Source: Phaeotremella fagi (taxonomy: Eukaryota; Basidiomycota; Tremellomycetes; Tremellales; Phaeotremellaceae). From it: DNA of 64,000 bases. Of this stretch, positions 44,907 to 57,614 are shown in pieces (position 1 is the first letter of the stretch; each line of letters begins with the position of its first letter). The position numbers and the translations under genes were made by a program. Below the pieces are notes generated by a model, which saw nothing but the letters and a program-made list of their open reading frames with translations, searched no databases and was not told the DNA's origin. The stretch spans positions 682,001 to 746,000 of the forward strand of contig BCHU01000005.1 in assembly GCA_001599715.1 (NCBI GenBank), in the 5' to 3' direction.

Positions 44907-47900
44907 ATGACAGGTGAGTCGTTGAACCTCCGATTTATCATTCGCTTTCAGCTGACAGCAGACTCCAGGACGTCCAAGCAATTCCAGACCTAGATCATCC
45001 ACTATCATTGGTACTGGACCTCCACCAAAAGGAGAGATCAAACCAGGACCACCAAAAGTAGATCTACCAGCCTCAACATCCAGAATCACCTCGAATCCAG
45101 TGAATTCAGTTTCAGATGCTCGAGATCATTTAGCCAGAGTTCAATCTCAATCAAGAAGACCTGGTGATAAAGGTCATAAAAGAATTTCGTCACTTCCAAG
45201 TCCACCTATGCCGGATACAACGACTTTTTCACCTTCAATCGAGAATTCATCGAAATTCGATACAGCTCATAACAGTGTTCAAGGTGAATCACTCTTCCCA
45301 CCTGATAGAACTCGACTTGTGGTCTATACATACAATCCAACAACAACGAATTCCGTACTGCCAATCAACGCATCTCAACCATCACCTTTACCTTCAACTT
45401 CAACCTTTTCATCATCAACTCCAATTTCAAGAATTCAATTTTGTTATGCGGCTCTACCTTGGTCAGTGAAAGCTGGTGATTATCTCGAAATAAGACGAGT
45501 TAGACAAGTCAAAAAACAAGATGATGGTGCTGCTAGAGGAATGGGTCAGAGTTTGTTACCTGCTATCGGTGAAGGTGAAGGTGTGGCTTTGGAAGGTGTT
45601 AAGCCTGGAAGACAAGGTTACGTCTTTCGAGTTGGAGAGGATCATCCTACAATGCCTGTCAATCAAATTCAAGTCCCAAACAACGTAGCTACGGCTTTCA
45701 AGTTAAGGCATAGATCTGATATAGAGATTTTAAGAGTGGGTGTTGAGTTTATTTCAGAAATGCTGACTATATCAGGTACCTGATCCATCTAAACACCATG
45801 CGGATTTCATAGAACTCCATTTCTCATCTCAATATCTAGGTCGAGCAGATATGTGGAGATTAGGAATGTCGTTGGAGAATTCAACAGTTTTCGTCGGAGA
45901 AAAAGTTAATCTAGCAGGTCAGGCTGTTCGAGCTGACGTTCAAGGTGTTTGGAAAGGACCACATCGATTTTCAAGTGGGATAGTTACCGCTAAAACTAAA
46001 ACTATCTTCAGAAGTAAGAGTGCACAGGTATATATCTTTGTTCAACTTTGTCAAGAAATGTGGGAATTTGACGAAGACGGTGAAAGGTATTATGAAAAGG
46101 TCGTTCATGGTATGTGGTCGTGTACGTGTTTTGATTCATCACTGACATATCAACTTAGGATTTCTTCCTGATCTATTCTCAAGATGGACCAGAAGTGGCG
46201 CTTCACATCTAGTGACCATTGTATTATTCGCCAGAGTTTATTACAACGAACAAGACGTTGAATATTTGAACAAACATGATTTATCACTTGGATTGATGAA
46301 AGATCATTCTGGGAAATGGTGTAAAGATTTTTTCAGAGTCATTGTCGATTTCGAAAAACGTTTAGATTGGAATCAAGCACTTGGTGAGATCAAGAAAAGA
46401 ATGGAAACAAGTGAAAGAGAGATTTTGATGGATTGGAATCTACAAAATTTGAAAGGTGACAAGAATGGTAACGAGGAGAAAAGGATAGTTGGGGAGTGGA
46501 GTTTCGTGAGTGATTCGGAGATGGATTGTAGACTAATAGACAGGCATACGAAGGAAACGTTCTTGAAGCTATCAATTTGGCTTTAAACCCATTCGATGAA
46601 CACTACATAGATAGAGATCTTTCAAGAACTGGTCTATCAATGACGATAGTAACACCTGGAACCGGACATTTTGCTGTAGAAAAGAATTTGCTGAGACTAA
46701 CAACGGAACGAATGATTGATCATGGGATCGGGTTGGATCTTGTCATCTTGACAAAAATGCCTCTACACAGTGTACCACTTTTCAGTTTTGTTTCTGAAAA
46801 ACCCAAAGGTATATTTAGGGATAAAACGACTTCTGGAGTGTTGACCAAACCTGCAACACCCGATCCACTGTATTTCGATGCTCACATGACAGGCGGAGAA
46901 AAGGAGTTATCCGATTGTTATTGTAAGTTTTGGATCATTATTTGGGAGATTTCTGTTACTAAATCGGTTTCGGTTTGATAGCTTTGGCTTTTTGGGTGTA
47001 CTGTTCGTTCTATTCTCGAACTCAAGATAAACCTTTCCGAAACGATCGATTCATTCCACGTTGTAAAATGTACGAAATTCAAATGTTAGGTATATTGGAT
47101 CACAATCTCACGACGGTGATTGTACCTTTACTTGATATTGATGAACTGCCGAAACCTCGTCGACCGCTGACAGTCGAAGAAAAGAAGAATACCAGGGACG
47201 AATTCGATTCATTACTTTTCGGTGGTGGTGCCAAGATACCAATCAAAGGTTCGACGTCTACTGAAAGTGTGTTGGCAACTTCGTTATCCGTTCCTACGAG
47301 TTATCAATCTGCTCGACTGTTATCACAGAAGATGGAAATTGAAAAACGAGAAGGTTCTTTGATTTCATCTTCGATGAAAGCGTTTCGTGATGGTTGTTTG
47401 ACGCTGCCTGCTATACCTGCTGAGATATCACCGCCGACACCGTTACCACTTCAAGCTGTTGAGAATTCTCCACCTCAACCTATAACACCTTCGATCAGAG
47501 AAATATCTCCAGCGAGATCCATAGCTAGTCGTACTAGAGGTATATCATTTTCAAGAACTTCAACTATATCAGTTGATCAAGGCTCTGGAGCTTCTACACC
47601 TAGAACTGGATCCGGATCTACGAAACGACTGAAACCGCAGACGAGTAAAGCATCTTTTGCGAGTAAATTCGGAGCTACATGGTTATTCGGCGCTATCAGT
47701 GGTCGGGCTCAACCTAGTCATCCGTCTGCTGCTATGGAGACTGTTGGTCGACAAGATGTTGTTTCAGCAGCGAATGGATCTAGACCTTCATCACCTGTCG
47801 TAGGTGGTCAAGGTACTTCAGCACTTCCTATACCAGGTGCACCAATCGTTGTGCCTAGTACGCCATCACCGTCAAAGGATAAACATGCTATCACTAAACC

Positions 47901-50789
47901 TTTACCTATTCTTGCCAAGTCGGCTCGGGTTTATCCAGATGAAGAACCGATAAGGTCAATCCATCATAATCAATCTACTTCTTTCAGTAACAGATATACG
48001 AGTACGATCGGTACAGGTGCTGGTACAGGTACCAATACAGGTCGATCGATAGAAGACGCATCATGGCGTAACAGAGATCAGTCAGCTTTCGTGAACAATC
48101 AAAGACACGCAACGGTGAATCCATGTAATCCAACTGAAAACAAACAAGAATCTTCGTTGAACGGTCACGGTAGACGTTGGCAACATATCAGACCTTCTTC
48201 AAGTGTTAAACAGCATGTCGTTAAATGGAGAAGTTTATGTGCACCAGCTTGTTTACCACTTACAACTGATTTCATGCCGACTCCGATTGAGATTCAAGAG
48301 TATTACGAAGATAATTCTTACGATATCGCTTGTTTCTCGGATCAAGTCTCTTTCTTGATTAGAGCTGATGCTGCGGCTTCAAATTTACCTTTGGCTGTGA
48401 TGAGAGAAATGGCTTCTCAGAGATTGTCACGTAGGTTTCGATTGAGGGAGCGTAGTTATAGCTACTGATTTTTACTTTGATAGAAAACTTCCAATTCATC
48501 GTTCTATCCCATGATACGAAAACCATCGAACAGGAAAAAAACAAATCGTCTCAAACCCAAACTCGTAAAGTTCTTCTACCTGGTGATTCAACCAAAGCGG
48601 GGTTACGTTCGGGTGGTGCTTCAGAAGTACTCAAAGATGCTAACGGGGCGATTTATCTTTCCTGGTCGAATCATATTCATCGTTTGGCTTTTGATCCGAT
48701 GAAACAATCTGTTACTGTTCAGCGATTCGTGAGGAAACTTCGACATTCGATGGAACCTGTTGATTATCAATGTCTTGTTTGGCCTTATCAGATGAATGGT
48801 TATCAGGGTGCTACGGCTACTTTCAGATATCCTGTGGGTGTTTTTTGATTGCTGTTTCAGTCAATGATTCACTGACATGATCTGGATTTTAGAACGTGAA
48901 CGCTAAATTGAATTTCAATTATCTTGATAGATTGATCGCAGGTGAAGAAGAGGAATTGACTTCATCATTACGATATTGGAGAACCAGATTTATCTTGATT
49001 CCAAGTGACAAAGAACCAGCGTCTCTATCAACCCTCATGCCTAAAGGTGAAAAATTCAATCCAAGCGATGTCTTGATAACAGGTGCCTATAAAGTCTTGG
49101 AATTACTAGGTAAAAATCAATGGCATCCACCAACAGATGAATATCCGGTTAGCAACGTCAACAAACATCATAAACATTTACGACTTTTACCGACTACTTT
49201 TGATCCTTCCGCTTGTGTACTTGATGAAGGTTTGATGACTGAACTTGAACGTTTGACTAGTGGGAAAGAGAAGATTGAGTATGGTAAGAAATTGGAGGGG
49301 ACGGTTTTGAAAGATTTGGGTGAATTCATGTGTCAACCTAATAACGGTTTGATCATTCGGGATCGTTGGTGGAATTGTGAGTTAACGGTGTTGGGTGAAG
49401 ATTAGTTTTTACGTTTTACTGAATCCGATTACAGTTAGTGTCCACGAAGATTCATTTACTGGTGAACAATTCTGTGAATGGCTCATGGGATCTTTCACGG
49501 ATGTCGTGTCGAGAGATCAAGCTGCTGAATGGGGCAATAAATTGTTTAAACAAGGTTTGATTGGTGAGTAATCGCGATTGGTGTTTGATATTGATGTGAT
49601 AAATGATAGAACACGTTACTGGTATCCATGGGTTCTTGGATGGACATTTCTTCTACAGACTTAGAAAAGAGTATGATATCAATCTTCAGAAACGTAAAAA
49701 ATCGAAACCCTGGTTCGGGAAATCTCAAACTCAAAATCCAGAATCCATCGAGCCTACACCTACACCGGTTATGAATACGAATTCACTTTTATCGAAAGCT
49801 GAGAACGGCGGTTCAACCCCTATTAAACCTTCAAGTAAACCACCAAAGAAAAGAAAGATTCAAATGTCACAAAGTGTTATTATCGATTTGGATCCTGGTA
49901 AAAAATCTGATAGAGCTGAAGTAGCCGTTTTGCATGCTGATGTTATTCATAATTCCAAGAACGCGTGAGTGAAACGGAGAGGTTAGTTGATGAGCCACGA
50001 TAGCTGATGAGAGATGACAGATTCCATTTCGAATTGAATTGGTTAGGTGTGACTGCAGGTTTACTTGACAAAGTTCGAGTTAAATGTTCAACAACCGCCG
50101 AAAGATACGGACTCCGATTCGTCGAAGCACCCGTAGAACAAATCAAAGATATCTCAATCAAATCAGCCTACCGCACAGCGATACCTATCAAACTATCCCT
50201 CGAACCCCCAAACCTACCTTCAAACCCTACTATCAACCCAACCATCAACCTAAAAAACTATTTCGAATATTTGATCTTGACACAGAAATTCGATTTCGTT
50301 TTGGACGTCGAAGCTAATGATAGGTATCCTGATAACGTTCAGGTTGAATATAGTTATCGGGGTCAGACTATGTTTGAGTATTCTCAGTTTTGTCATAAAT
50401 CTGGTTTGGCTTTGGTTCAGTGTGTAGGGGGCAGTGAGGGGTTTCTTTGGTCGGATAATAGATTGTTTATTGCTGCTCCGGCTCGACGGGGGAGGGTTGG
50501 TGATCAGCAGCAGCAGACTGGAACTGGTACTACTGGTAGTAACAATAATAACAATAACAACACTACCACTGGTGGTAGCAACAATACCAACAACAACACC
50601 AGTAATCTCAATAGCAATTTATCAAAAACCGAACAAGCTAAACATTTACGTGAAGAATTGACTAGATTCTGTTCAGATCCTGTAGCCCTCCAGGAATTTT
50701 ATAGAGAGACATTGGAATCTTTTGAGAAGATGAATCAAACTCGGATTCTAGTTGATGAAGATGTTGATGAGAATGATAAAGTGGATTAA
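44907..50789 (+). CDS. IML1: Iml1/DEPDC5, GATOR1/SEACIT subunit
   Basis: GTPase-activating component that restrains TORC1 through the Rag GTPases at the vacuole. Start ATG 44907: ATGACAG joined over a 55-nt intron to GACGTCCAAGC gives [19 protein letters not shown]. The N-terminal domain ([78 protein letters not shown]) is followed by [20 protein letters not shown] and [20 protein letters not shown]. The SABA-like part reads [56 protein letters not shown] long Ser/Pro-rich linker (47.2-48.2 kb) follows. Further on lies a DEP domain ([20 protein letters not shown]), and the C-terminal region has [17 protein letters not shown] and [20 protein letters not shown]. An Asn/Thr-rich microsatellite tract lies near 50.53-50.62 kb. 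All conserved blocks of the family are present. Confidence 0.92.
50520..50625 (+). repeat. Asn/Thr-coding simple repeat in IML1
   Basis: AAC/AAT/ACT/ACC codon runs code for stretches such as [14 protein letters not shown]. This is trinucleotide slippage sequence and likely length-polymorphic between strains; it lies in a loop before the last conserved helix. Confidence 0.75.
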
Positions 50790-51083
50790 ATCTTGGGTGA
50801 TCTTTTGTACTAAATTTAAAATTATATTAATACTTGTTGTAATCATTCTTGTACTAGCTAACAATTTTCAATGAATTGATATGATCACCTGACTGCATTC
50901 GTATATTAAATTAAAACTATCTTATAACGTATCACCATATAATCTCATTTCTCGCGGGTATATCATCTTATTCTGCTATAACTTATCACCGGATCTAGAG
51001 GTTTGGATGTTAATTGATATTTCGAGTGGTGTTGTTGATTGAAGCTAGATAGATTACCACTTACCCCATAGGGATCGCTGATC
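50790..51083. other. Convergent 3' flanks of IML1 and PMP3
   Basis: 294 bp, AT-rich (AAATTTAAAATTATATTAA), nothing recognisable. Confidence 0.5.
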
Positions 51084-51652
51084 AATACTCTGATTTTTCG
51101 TCAGTTGGTCTTCCGTATGTAAAGGGAAGATTGAACTCACTCAGAATGATGTAGAGAGCGTGGATGATACCTATAATTTTGAGTCAGTTATTTTGATCCT
51201 CTTCGATGGGGCGCAGCAACTGACCTGGAATATAACCAAGGACTAAAAGGGTTAATGAGTCAGTATATCAAACACCCAAATGAGAACATGAACATGAACA
51301 TACTGGTTAAAAGGATGTTAACTATTATAGTTTTGTTAGCTAACATGCCAAACAAGCAGACAACTCTTTAGCTCACTCAAAAGATCAGATCCACATCCAC
51401 GTTCGAGGAAGACACCGAGAGGCTAAACCAAGAGTTAGTTTCAGTTTTTGGGTGGCAAATGTTATGCCTTGAGGAGGGGGGACATACTGGTAAGATGACG
51501 GCGAAGACGATCTTGATGATATCGCTTTAAATGGTATATTAGTGGGTGAACGGAGTTGATGGGTGGGGTTTGACATACCTGCAAGCTATGAGATGTTAGT
51601 TAACGGTTCTGTTTGATGTTTGATTGAAGGGATTGTACTTACTGAAAGCCAT
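51084..51652 (-). CDS. PMP3: Pmp3-type small plasma membrane proteolipid, seven exons
   Basis: A 56-residue UPF0057/Pmp3 protein, invisible as a single open frame because six introns cut it. Exons: MAFSN, DIIKIVFAVILP, PLGVFLERGCGSDLL, INILLT, ILGYIP, GIIHALYIIL and KY, with TGA at 51084. Splice phases: AA|C for Asn, CCA|CCT, A|TT for Ile, A|TC for Ile, G|GT for Gly, A|AG for Lys. The protein has two hydrophobic helices joined by the conserved ERGCGSDLLIN turn and ends in the family's HALYIILKY. Family members affect membrane potential and cation tolerance and are often stress-induced. The first intron is the least certain: its donor GTACAA is weaker than a GTAAGT four bases upstream, but only the former keeps frame with DIIK. 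Confidence 0.88.
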
Positions 51653-52199
51653 TGTGTACTAGTTGATGAAGTGGTTAAAAGTGGTATTCAAAGAAGAATG
51701 ATATAAATGTGAGTGTGAATTGAACGTGTGAATGAGAGTAAAAGGAAGAAAGGAGGAGATGGAATAGTTAGTTGTATTTATACTTATAGGTTAACTAAAC
51801 GCAGCAGCCAAGCATCCATCTCACAGCCATCAACACAACGTAAACGCCACTACGTCATACTTCGCCCCTTTTAAACCACACTGCCACGTGCGTTTACTCC
51901 CCTTGTCAGACTGACATTCGGTGTCAATGAGATACCTCCGTTGATGTGCCTAACATCCTTTAGCTTACGGGATCAGTTCACGTTTACGGGATTTGATGGT
52001 TGTCTGGTTACGGTAGAAATCGGCCATCTCACTTCCATTCCACCTCTCTTAATAATTCACATTCATCTTTTTACCTTTTTACCTTTTTACACAGCTTTAC
52101 ATCATACAATGTTCTAATACAGCAATCACATATACAGCATATATGTATATCAGTTACAGTTACAGTTACACCTAGTACCGTAACTTAACCTAACCCACA
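51653..52199. promoter_or_regulatory. Divergent promoter region PMP3 / SCAP
   Basis: 547 bp. Contains CTGCCACGTGCG at about 51885 (reverse: ACGTGGCAG, a one-base variant of the recurring element). Close to the SCAP start are direct repeats TTTTTACC (three units, about 52066-52092) and GTTACA (three units, about 52152-52169), probably in the leader. Confidence 0.45.
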
Positions 52200-55100
52200 A
52201 TGTCATCGCCTTTGGCAATCTCAACCTCAACCTCTGCCTCTGCCTCTGGTTCAACCTCAACCTCAACTTCTTGGCAGAACGATTCCAAACCCAGAAACAG
52301 ACTCGTCAACGGTCACACCCAAGCTCAACAAAATAATAAAGCTTCATCTAGTACCGGTAAAGGTACTTCTGGATTCAACACCACCCCTACTCCCACTTCT
52401 CTCGGTTATGAGGAAATCAACGTTACACCCAGAAGACGACGGAAAGGTAAAGATCGAGCTGAAGGTTGGGGTGTCGGACGTAAAGGTTGGGTTAAAGAGG
52501 GATTCAGAAGATTCGGTGAACATTGTGCAAGGAATCAGGTCAGTTGAAACACGATATTCTTCGGTGGATAGGGATCTCAAACTGATCTTTGTCGATAGAT
52601 ACGAACCCTCTTGATCGATTGCCTGGTGATGACGAATTTATTTTATCCATCTCTAGCACTCTACCTCCAAAAACGATTCCCACCTCTTCATCCACCAACC
52701 CAACCTTCCCACAACACCCATCGAATATCTTTCGAAAAGCAGAATCAACATCTCGGTCGATTGAAACGAATCAAAAAAGAACATCCGTTATCGTTACTTT
52801 CTACACCGGTCCTAGATTCTTTCTTCCCTTATCCACCACCTCTGTTACCTAGATTAACATGGGCTGGCTGGTGGGGTAGAGATACTGGTCAATTCTTAGA
52901 TGGGGAGGTGTTGGATGAATGGAGAGTTTCTGCTGTTGATGGTCGATTTTGGGATGGGGAGGAGGAGATTAGGTTGATGAGAGTCGCTTGGGCTGACGTT
53001 GGTCATGTCCTTGATCGCGATCAAGGGGAGGGTGTTAAAGAATGGCACGAGAGGGATAAACTTTTATTGAAGTTGGTGAAAGAGGCTACGGAGGGTTGGG
53101 AGGTGAATCCTAAAAACGAAGGCGAGAGGTGTGTTCGAAAAGTTGCAGCCAATCAAGACTCGGAAACACAAATACCATCACATGAAGATTGCTATTTAAT
53201 ATCAGCAAATTCTATACCAGAATTCGATGATATCCCAATAACGCTTTTATCGAGTTTGGTTTCGAGGTCAAATACCACCGATATCGACTCCTCGATCTCC
53301 TCTTCGTCTAGTTGGGTGAATTTTGAAGATCACGGCAACGTCTATCATAGTGTTGCAGCTCTATTTCGTGTACCGAAAGAAAAGGGTTTCTCGTTCGATA
53401 CGCGTTGGTCAGAGACTATTGGTACGATCACTAGTCGACTTGAAGGTGAAGTTTTCGTCGAGGCTCAAATCAGAGGGTCCAGTGGGGAAAGATCTGGAGA
53501 ATGGTTACTTTCCGTAAGTTATATAAATGATACCCTGAAACTCATGACAACAGCATTCATCAACTAATCAACCTATCGAACCTACCTCAATCAACAAATC
53601 CGCCGATTCAATTTCTCCCGATCCACCTAAAACAGTTCTTATCATTTATTTCATTCTGATCGTCCTTCTATTGGCTCAGCTCTCAAACGCTACTAGAGTG
53701 CATTCGAGATTCGGATTAGCGTTTACTGGTGTTGTTCAATTGATCTGTTCGGCGGTTATGAGTTTCAGTGTGGTCGCGTTGTTGGGTTGGAATGGTTGGG
53801 GTTCGTCAAAGGATGAAACTGTCTTACCGACTTATATCCTACCTTTCGTTATTGTAGTAGTAGGTGTAGACAACATGTCCACTTTGGTAAGCTGGTTTAC
53901 ATTTTCGTGAGAGGACAAATACTTATCATCCACAGACGAAAGCCGTTTTCTCAGTCCCTTTCACATATTCAGTTCCTGTACGAATCGGATTAGGGTTAAG
54001 TAGAGCTGGGGTGACTATTGCTTTAACCTCGTTAACGGATTTACTTGTTCTCGGCATGATCTGGTTATTCGTCAATATTCGACCTGTCAGAGAATTCTGT
54101 GTATTCGCTTGTGTGGTCATCATAACCGATTGGTTCATGTTACACACTTTTTTCCTGACCGTAAGTGGAGTGTATTGAATCTGGTTTTACAGAAGCTGAC
54201 ACACCTCAGGTTTTATCGATCGATGCTCAACGTCTAGAACTGGCCGACGTCCTCGCTCCACCATCAAGTCAGTCTTCTATGACAAAGGCTATCCCAATGA
54301 AAACAGAGGAGGAAATCGCGAATGATGATTCAGGATTCAGTTGGAGAAGTATCTTGAAAGCCAGAACTGCAAAAAGTGCTAGTCTGATACTTGTACGTTC
54401 AGAACATAAAGTCTATCTGACGACTTTAGCTTCTACTTTCTGTTGGTGTTTTGTACTACTTCACTGAGAATGGTAGATCGACGAATATATCCACAGCCAG
54501 TTTGTATGGTTACAAACCCACCCCAGTGTCAACCTTTTCTCAACCATCTTACACACCCACTCCGTTTAATACCACTTATTCTGATCTGGTACATCTATCC
54601 GAATCGGAAAAGTTATGGAGATCAATCAATCCCCTCGGATGGCCATTTATCAAGATTATCATTCCTGCTACATCGATTATCATCCTTCCCAGGAAAGGTC
54701 ATCAAATGTTACCAAAAGACATTAGGAAATTAGCCGTACCAACTTCAAGACTGTTATTACCACGTCTAAAACCTATATTCTATCTATTCAAGGTCGTCGT
54801 TCTACCTCAATTCGTTACGGCCACTGCTTTATACATCTTGTTGCTGTATTTGTTGAAAGATGCCGAATTGCTCGACGCTCAAAGAGATAAACAAGGTCGT
54901 AACGAGGATATCGAGGATGGATCTGGTGTTAAATCGGGAACAGCAATAAATTCAACAATGCTACCTTGTGCTCATGAATCCGATATTGATTTATTGATAA
55001 CCAGTCAAGATGGTAAGATGGTATTATCCGTTGGCATAGACAATTCAATTTGTCTTTGGAGATTCGATGAAAGCGGCAGAAGTGGAACTCGAGAACCGCT

Positions 55101-56964
55101 AAAGTCATCTTTATCAAGAGATGATCCGATCACCTCAGCTTGTATCCATCCAGACAATATATGGTTGGCGATAGTTTCTTCATCCGGGATCATTCTGTTA
55201 TGGAAATTCTCAGATGAAGATCAATTGATTGCTTTACCTTCTCGACAGATTGGGGTTGGTTCCGACTCTGCATTCGTTTGTGGATTGATATTTGATTTGT
55301 CTATATCGATCGATGATCCTTTTACGAGTCAACCGTCTAGTCCAGGAACTGGACCTGGTTTGTTGATAGCTACGAGAAACGGGACTGTTTATAGATCATC
55401 GGGAGATGATATCGAGATCATCGTGCCATCTCAACAATCAGCTTCACAATCTAAAATTCATTTCAACACTGATAACGGAATCACCATCGTTATTTCTGGC
55501 TCAGAGGGGGTTTTCATTTGGCATCAAAAGGGTAATAAATGGGTATCGACACAATTAAAATCAACAGAGAATGAAACTGTTACATCGATAACTTCATCAT
55601 TGATCACTCATCAAGAGAGATCGAATTTGGTTTTTGGATTAGGATATCGATCGGGTAACGTTGAATTGTTTGATCATCTCGGACAGTGCTTCATGGTGAT
55701 CAATCAAGATTCTGTCAACTCTGTTGAAGCTATTCGTCGGATCGAGATTGTCCAGACGGATTCGATGAAATGTGCTTCTTGTTCCACTGTCCAAACTGAT
55801 GGCTATTATGTGATTTCATCGACGAGATCATCGATTCATTTGGATAGGGTTCAAACGAAACAAAATGTATTCTGCAGATGTCAACCTCAGATTACAAGAC
55901 GGGGATCAGTCATTGAAGATCCATCTGTTCAATCTCATTCAACTCAAACCTCCATTCATCATCGACATTCGATATCCTCCTTCTCTCAACCATTGGTCGT
56001 CCCTCCACCAGCACATAAAGCTTATTCACCTGGTAATTCACCTAAAAGATCTCCATCCCTTCTACCCCCTTTGTCAAATGGTGAATTCCCACTTTCCTCG
56101 CATGGTGTGAGGAGGTATAGTGAACGAAATAGAGATGATGAATTGTTGAATGGTGGAAATGGTGTTGGTGGTACCAACAAGAATGGACCATTGCCTAGTC
56201 CAAATGATAAATCTTCTAATGGTGGTTTGAATCTGAATCTCAATCAAATGACTCCTTTATCGTTAGGGAACTCAAGTTCTTCCAGCACACAAGAGATGGA
56301 AGTGGTGTCACTAGGTTCAATCAAATCTTCATCCAATTGGAGTTTCACCAATAACCATTCCAAGGGGGTTAGTCATTTGATCGGATTCAAAAGAATAGAT
56401 AACGGCATCGATGATTCTCAATGGCAAATTTGGTTCTGTGATCTCCACCAACCATGGAACGGGAATTCTTTGATTGTCGAAACTGAAAATTTGTCCATCA
56501 GCGTCGAAAAGACTTTTATCGAATTCTTGAATCAACATCCCGATCAAAGAAACAGGAATAAAAGTATGACGCCAATCGATGAAATCAGTTTAAACGACAG
56601 GAGAATCAATAGATTACTCTCGTTAAACGGTAAATCGAGTTTCGGTTTCAATCAACCCCAAGGCACGGGTGGTGGATCGATAAGTATCAGAAACTACCAA
56701 TCGATAGGATACACGAATATCAATCCTGTAGTAAACTGTAAATCCACTTTGAACGTTTTGGCTGGGTTCGGGAATAAAATTGGGGTTATTTGCGTTTCGT
56801 CGAATTCGAATACTTCTACTACTACTGCTACGACACAGGATGGGGTGATGGGGAGAAGGAGTTTATCGAACGCTTCCATGTCTGGAGGGTTGGGGTTTAC
56901 GCCGCCCCCGCCTCCTGGACGTAAAACTTTGGAGGTTACGCCGATTGAGAAGAAGGTTTTGTAG
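52200..56964 (+). CDS. SCAP-type sterol-sensing protein (SREBP cleavage-activating protein, Scp1)
   Basis: ER membrane escort and sterol sensor of the SREBP (Sre1) transcription factor, important for sterol and low-oxygen responses in fungi. The N-terminus is low-complexity (SSPLAISTSTSASASGSTST) and basic. Helix 1 is formed across an intron: IRTLLIDCLVMTNLFYPSLA. A long lumenal loop holds LTWAGWWGRDTGQFLDGEVL. The sterol-sensing domain follows: TVLIIYFILIVLLLAQLSNA, FGLAFTGVVQLICSAVMSFS, PTYILPFVIVVVGVDNM (the YIYF-like and NM motifs of SCAP), RAGVTIALTSLTDLLVLGMI and FVCVVI-like CVFACVVIITDWFMLHTFFL, ending VLSIDAQRLELADVLAPPSS. More helices follow (FVTATALYILLLYLL). The C-terminal half has WD40-like repeats: HESDIDLLITSQDGKMVLSV, ICLWRFDES, PITSACIHPDNIWLAIVSSS. 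Last residues TPIEKKVL. Confidence 0.9.
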
Positions 56965-57614
56965 AGGTGGGGTCGGGTTGGTGTTTCTGTTGTGTTGTTG
57001 GAGTAATTGTTTGTTGATGTATATGAGATTGTTCAACATACTTCACCCATTATGAACCTATTGCTATCGCTTTTAGTCTCTTCTCTTAAGTTACTTCCTG
57101 TATTTTAAGAATATCACTTTAGACGACAGCATTCCTAGGTATATGATAAACGCCTGGCAATTAAGTATCTTTGCTACAGTAAGTATTATTAAACTACTGT
57201 TTTACTGTTAGTTCTTGACTTATACCCAAATTGAAACATCCAACTCTGGCAACATTCATACTATAACTCTAATGGAGGTGCACATGCCAGTCTAAAGGAC
57301 TGGGGATCTCAGCCAGTAGTCAAACTCTACAATCTGCCGGTGGAACTGGTACTGATCATACTGTACCCCCGAGGCTAAGAACTACACTGTTTGTAGACAT
57401 GTGGCGAAAAGTTCTCATATCATGACAGAGCCTTCTTGCCAGCAAAACAAAAGATCTCGAATCTCCTTTATGTCCAAAACACAATAGCACCACAGACATA
57501 ACAGAAAGAAGGCAAATGCAGTCTAATAGAAAACAGTTGGGGTCCAGGGATTTCTCTTTTCTTCTTAACAACCAACTTTTGCCACCCACCATAACTCAAG
57601 AAAATCTGATCATC
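56965..57614. promoter_or_regulatory. Upstream region of tandem-family copy A
   Basis: 650 bp after SCAP. From about 57055 on, short blocks match the region in front of copy B (GCTATCGCTTTTAGTCTC; then from about 57395 ACATGTGGCGAAAAG and CAAAAGATCTC through to the start). Between the blocks copy A carries about 270 bp (about 57105-57375) that copy B lacks. Motif pair: GTGGCGAAAA 57401-57410 (forward) and TTTTGCCACC 57577-57586 (reverse form), the latter 28 bp before the ATG. Confidence 0.6.
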
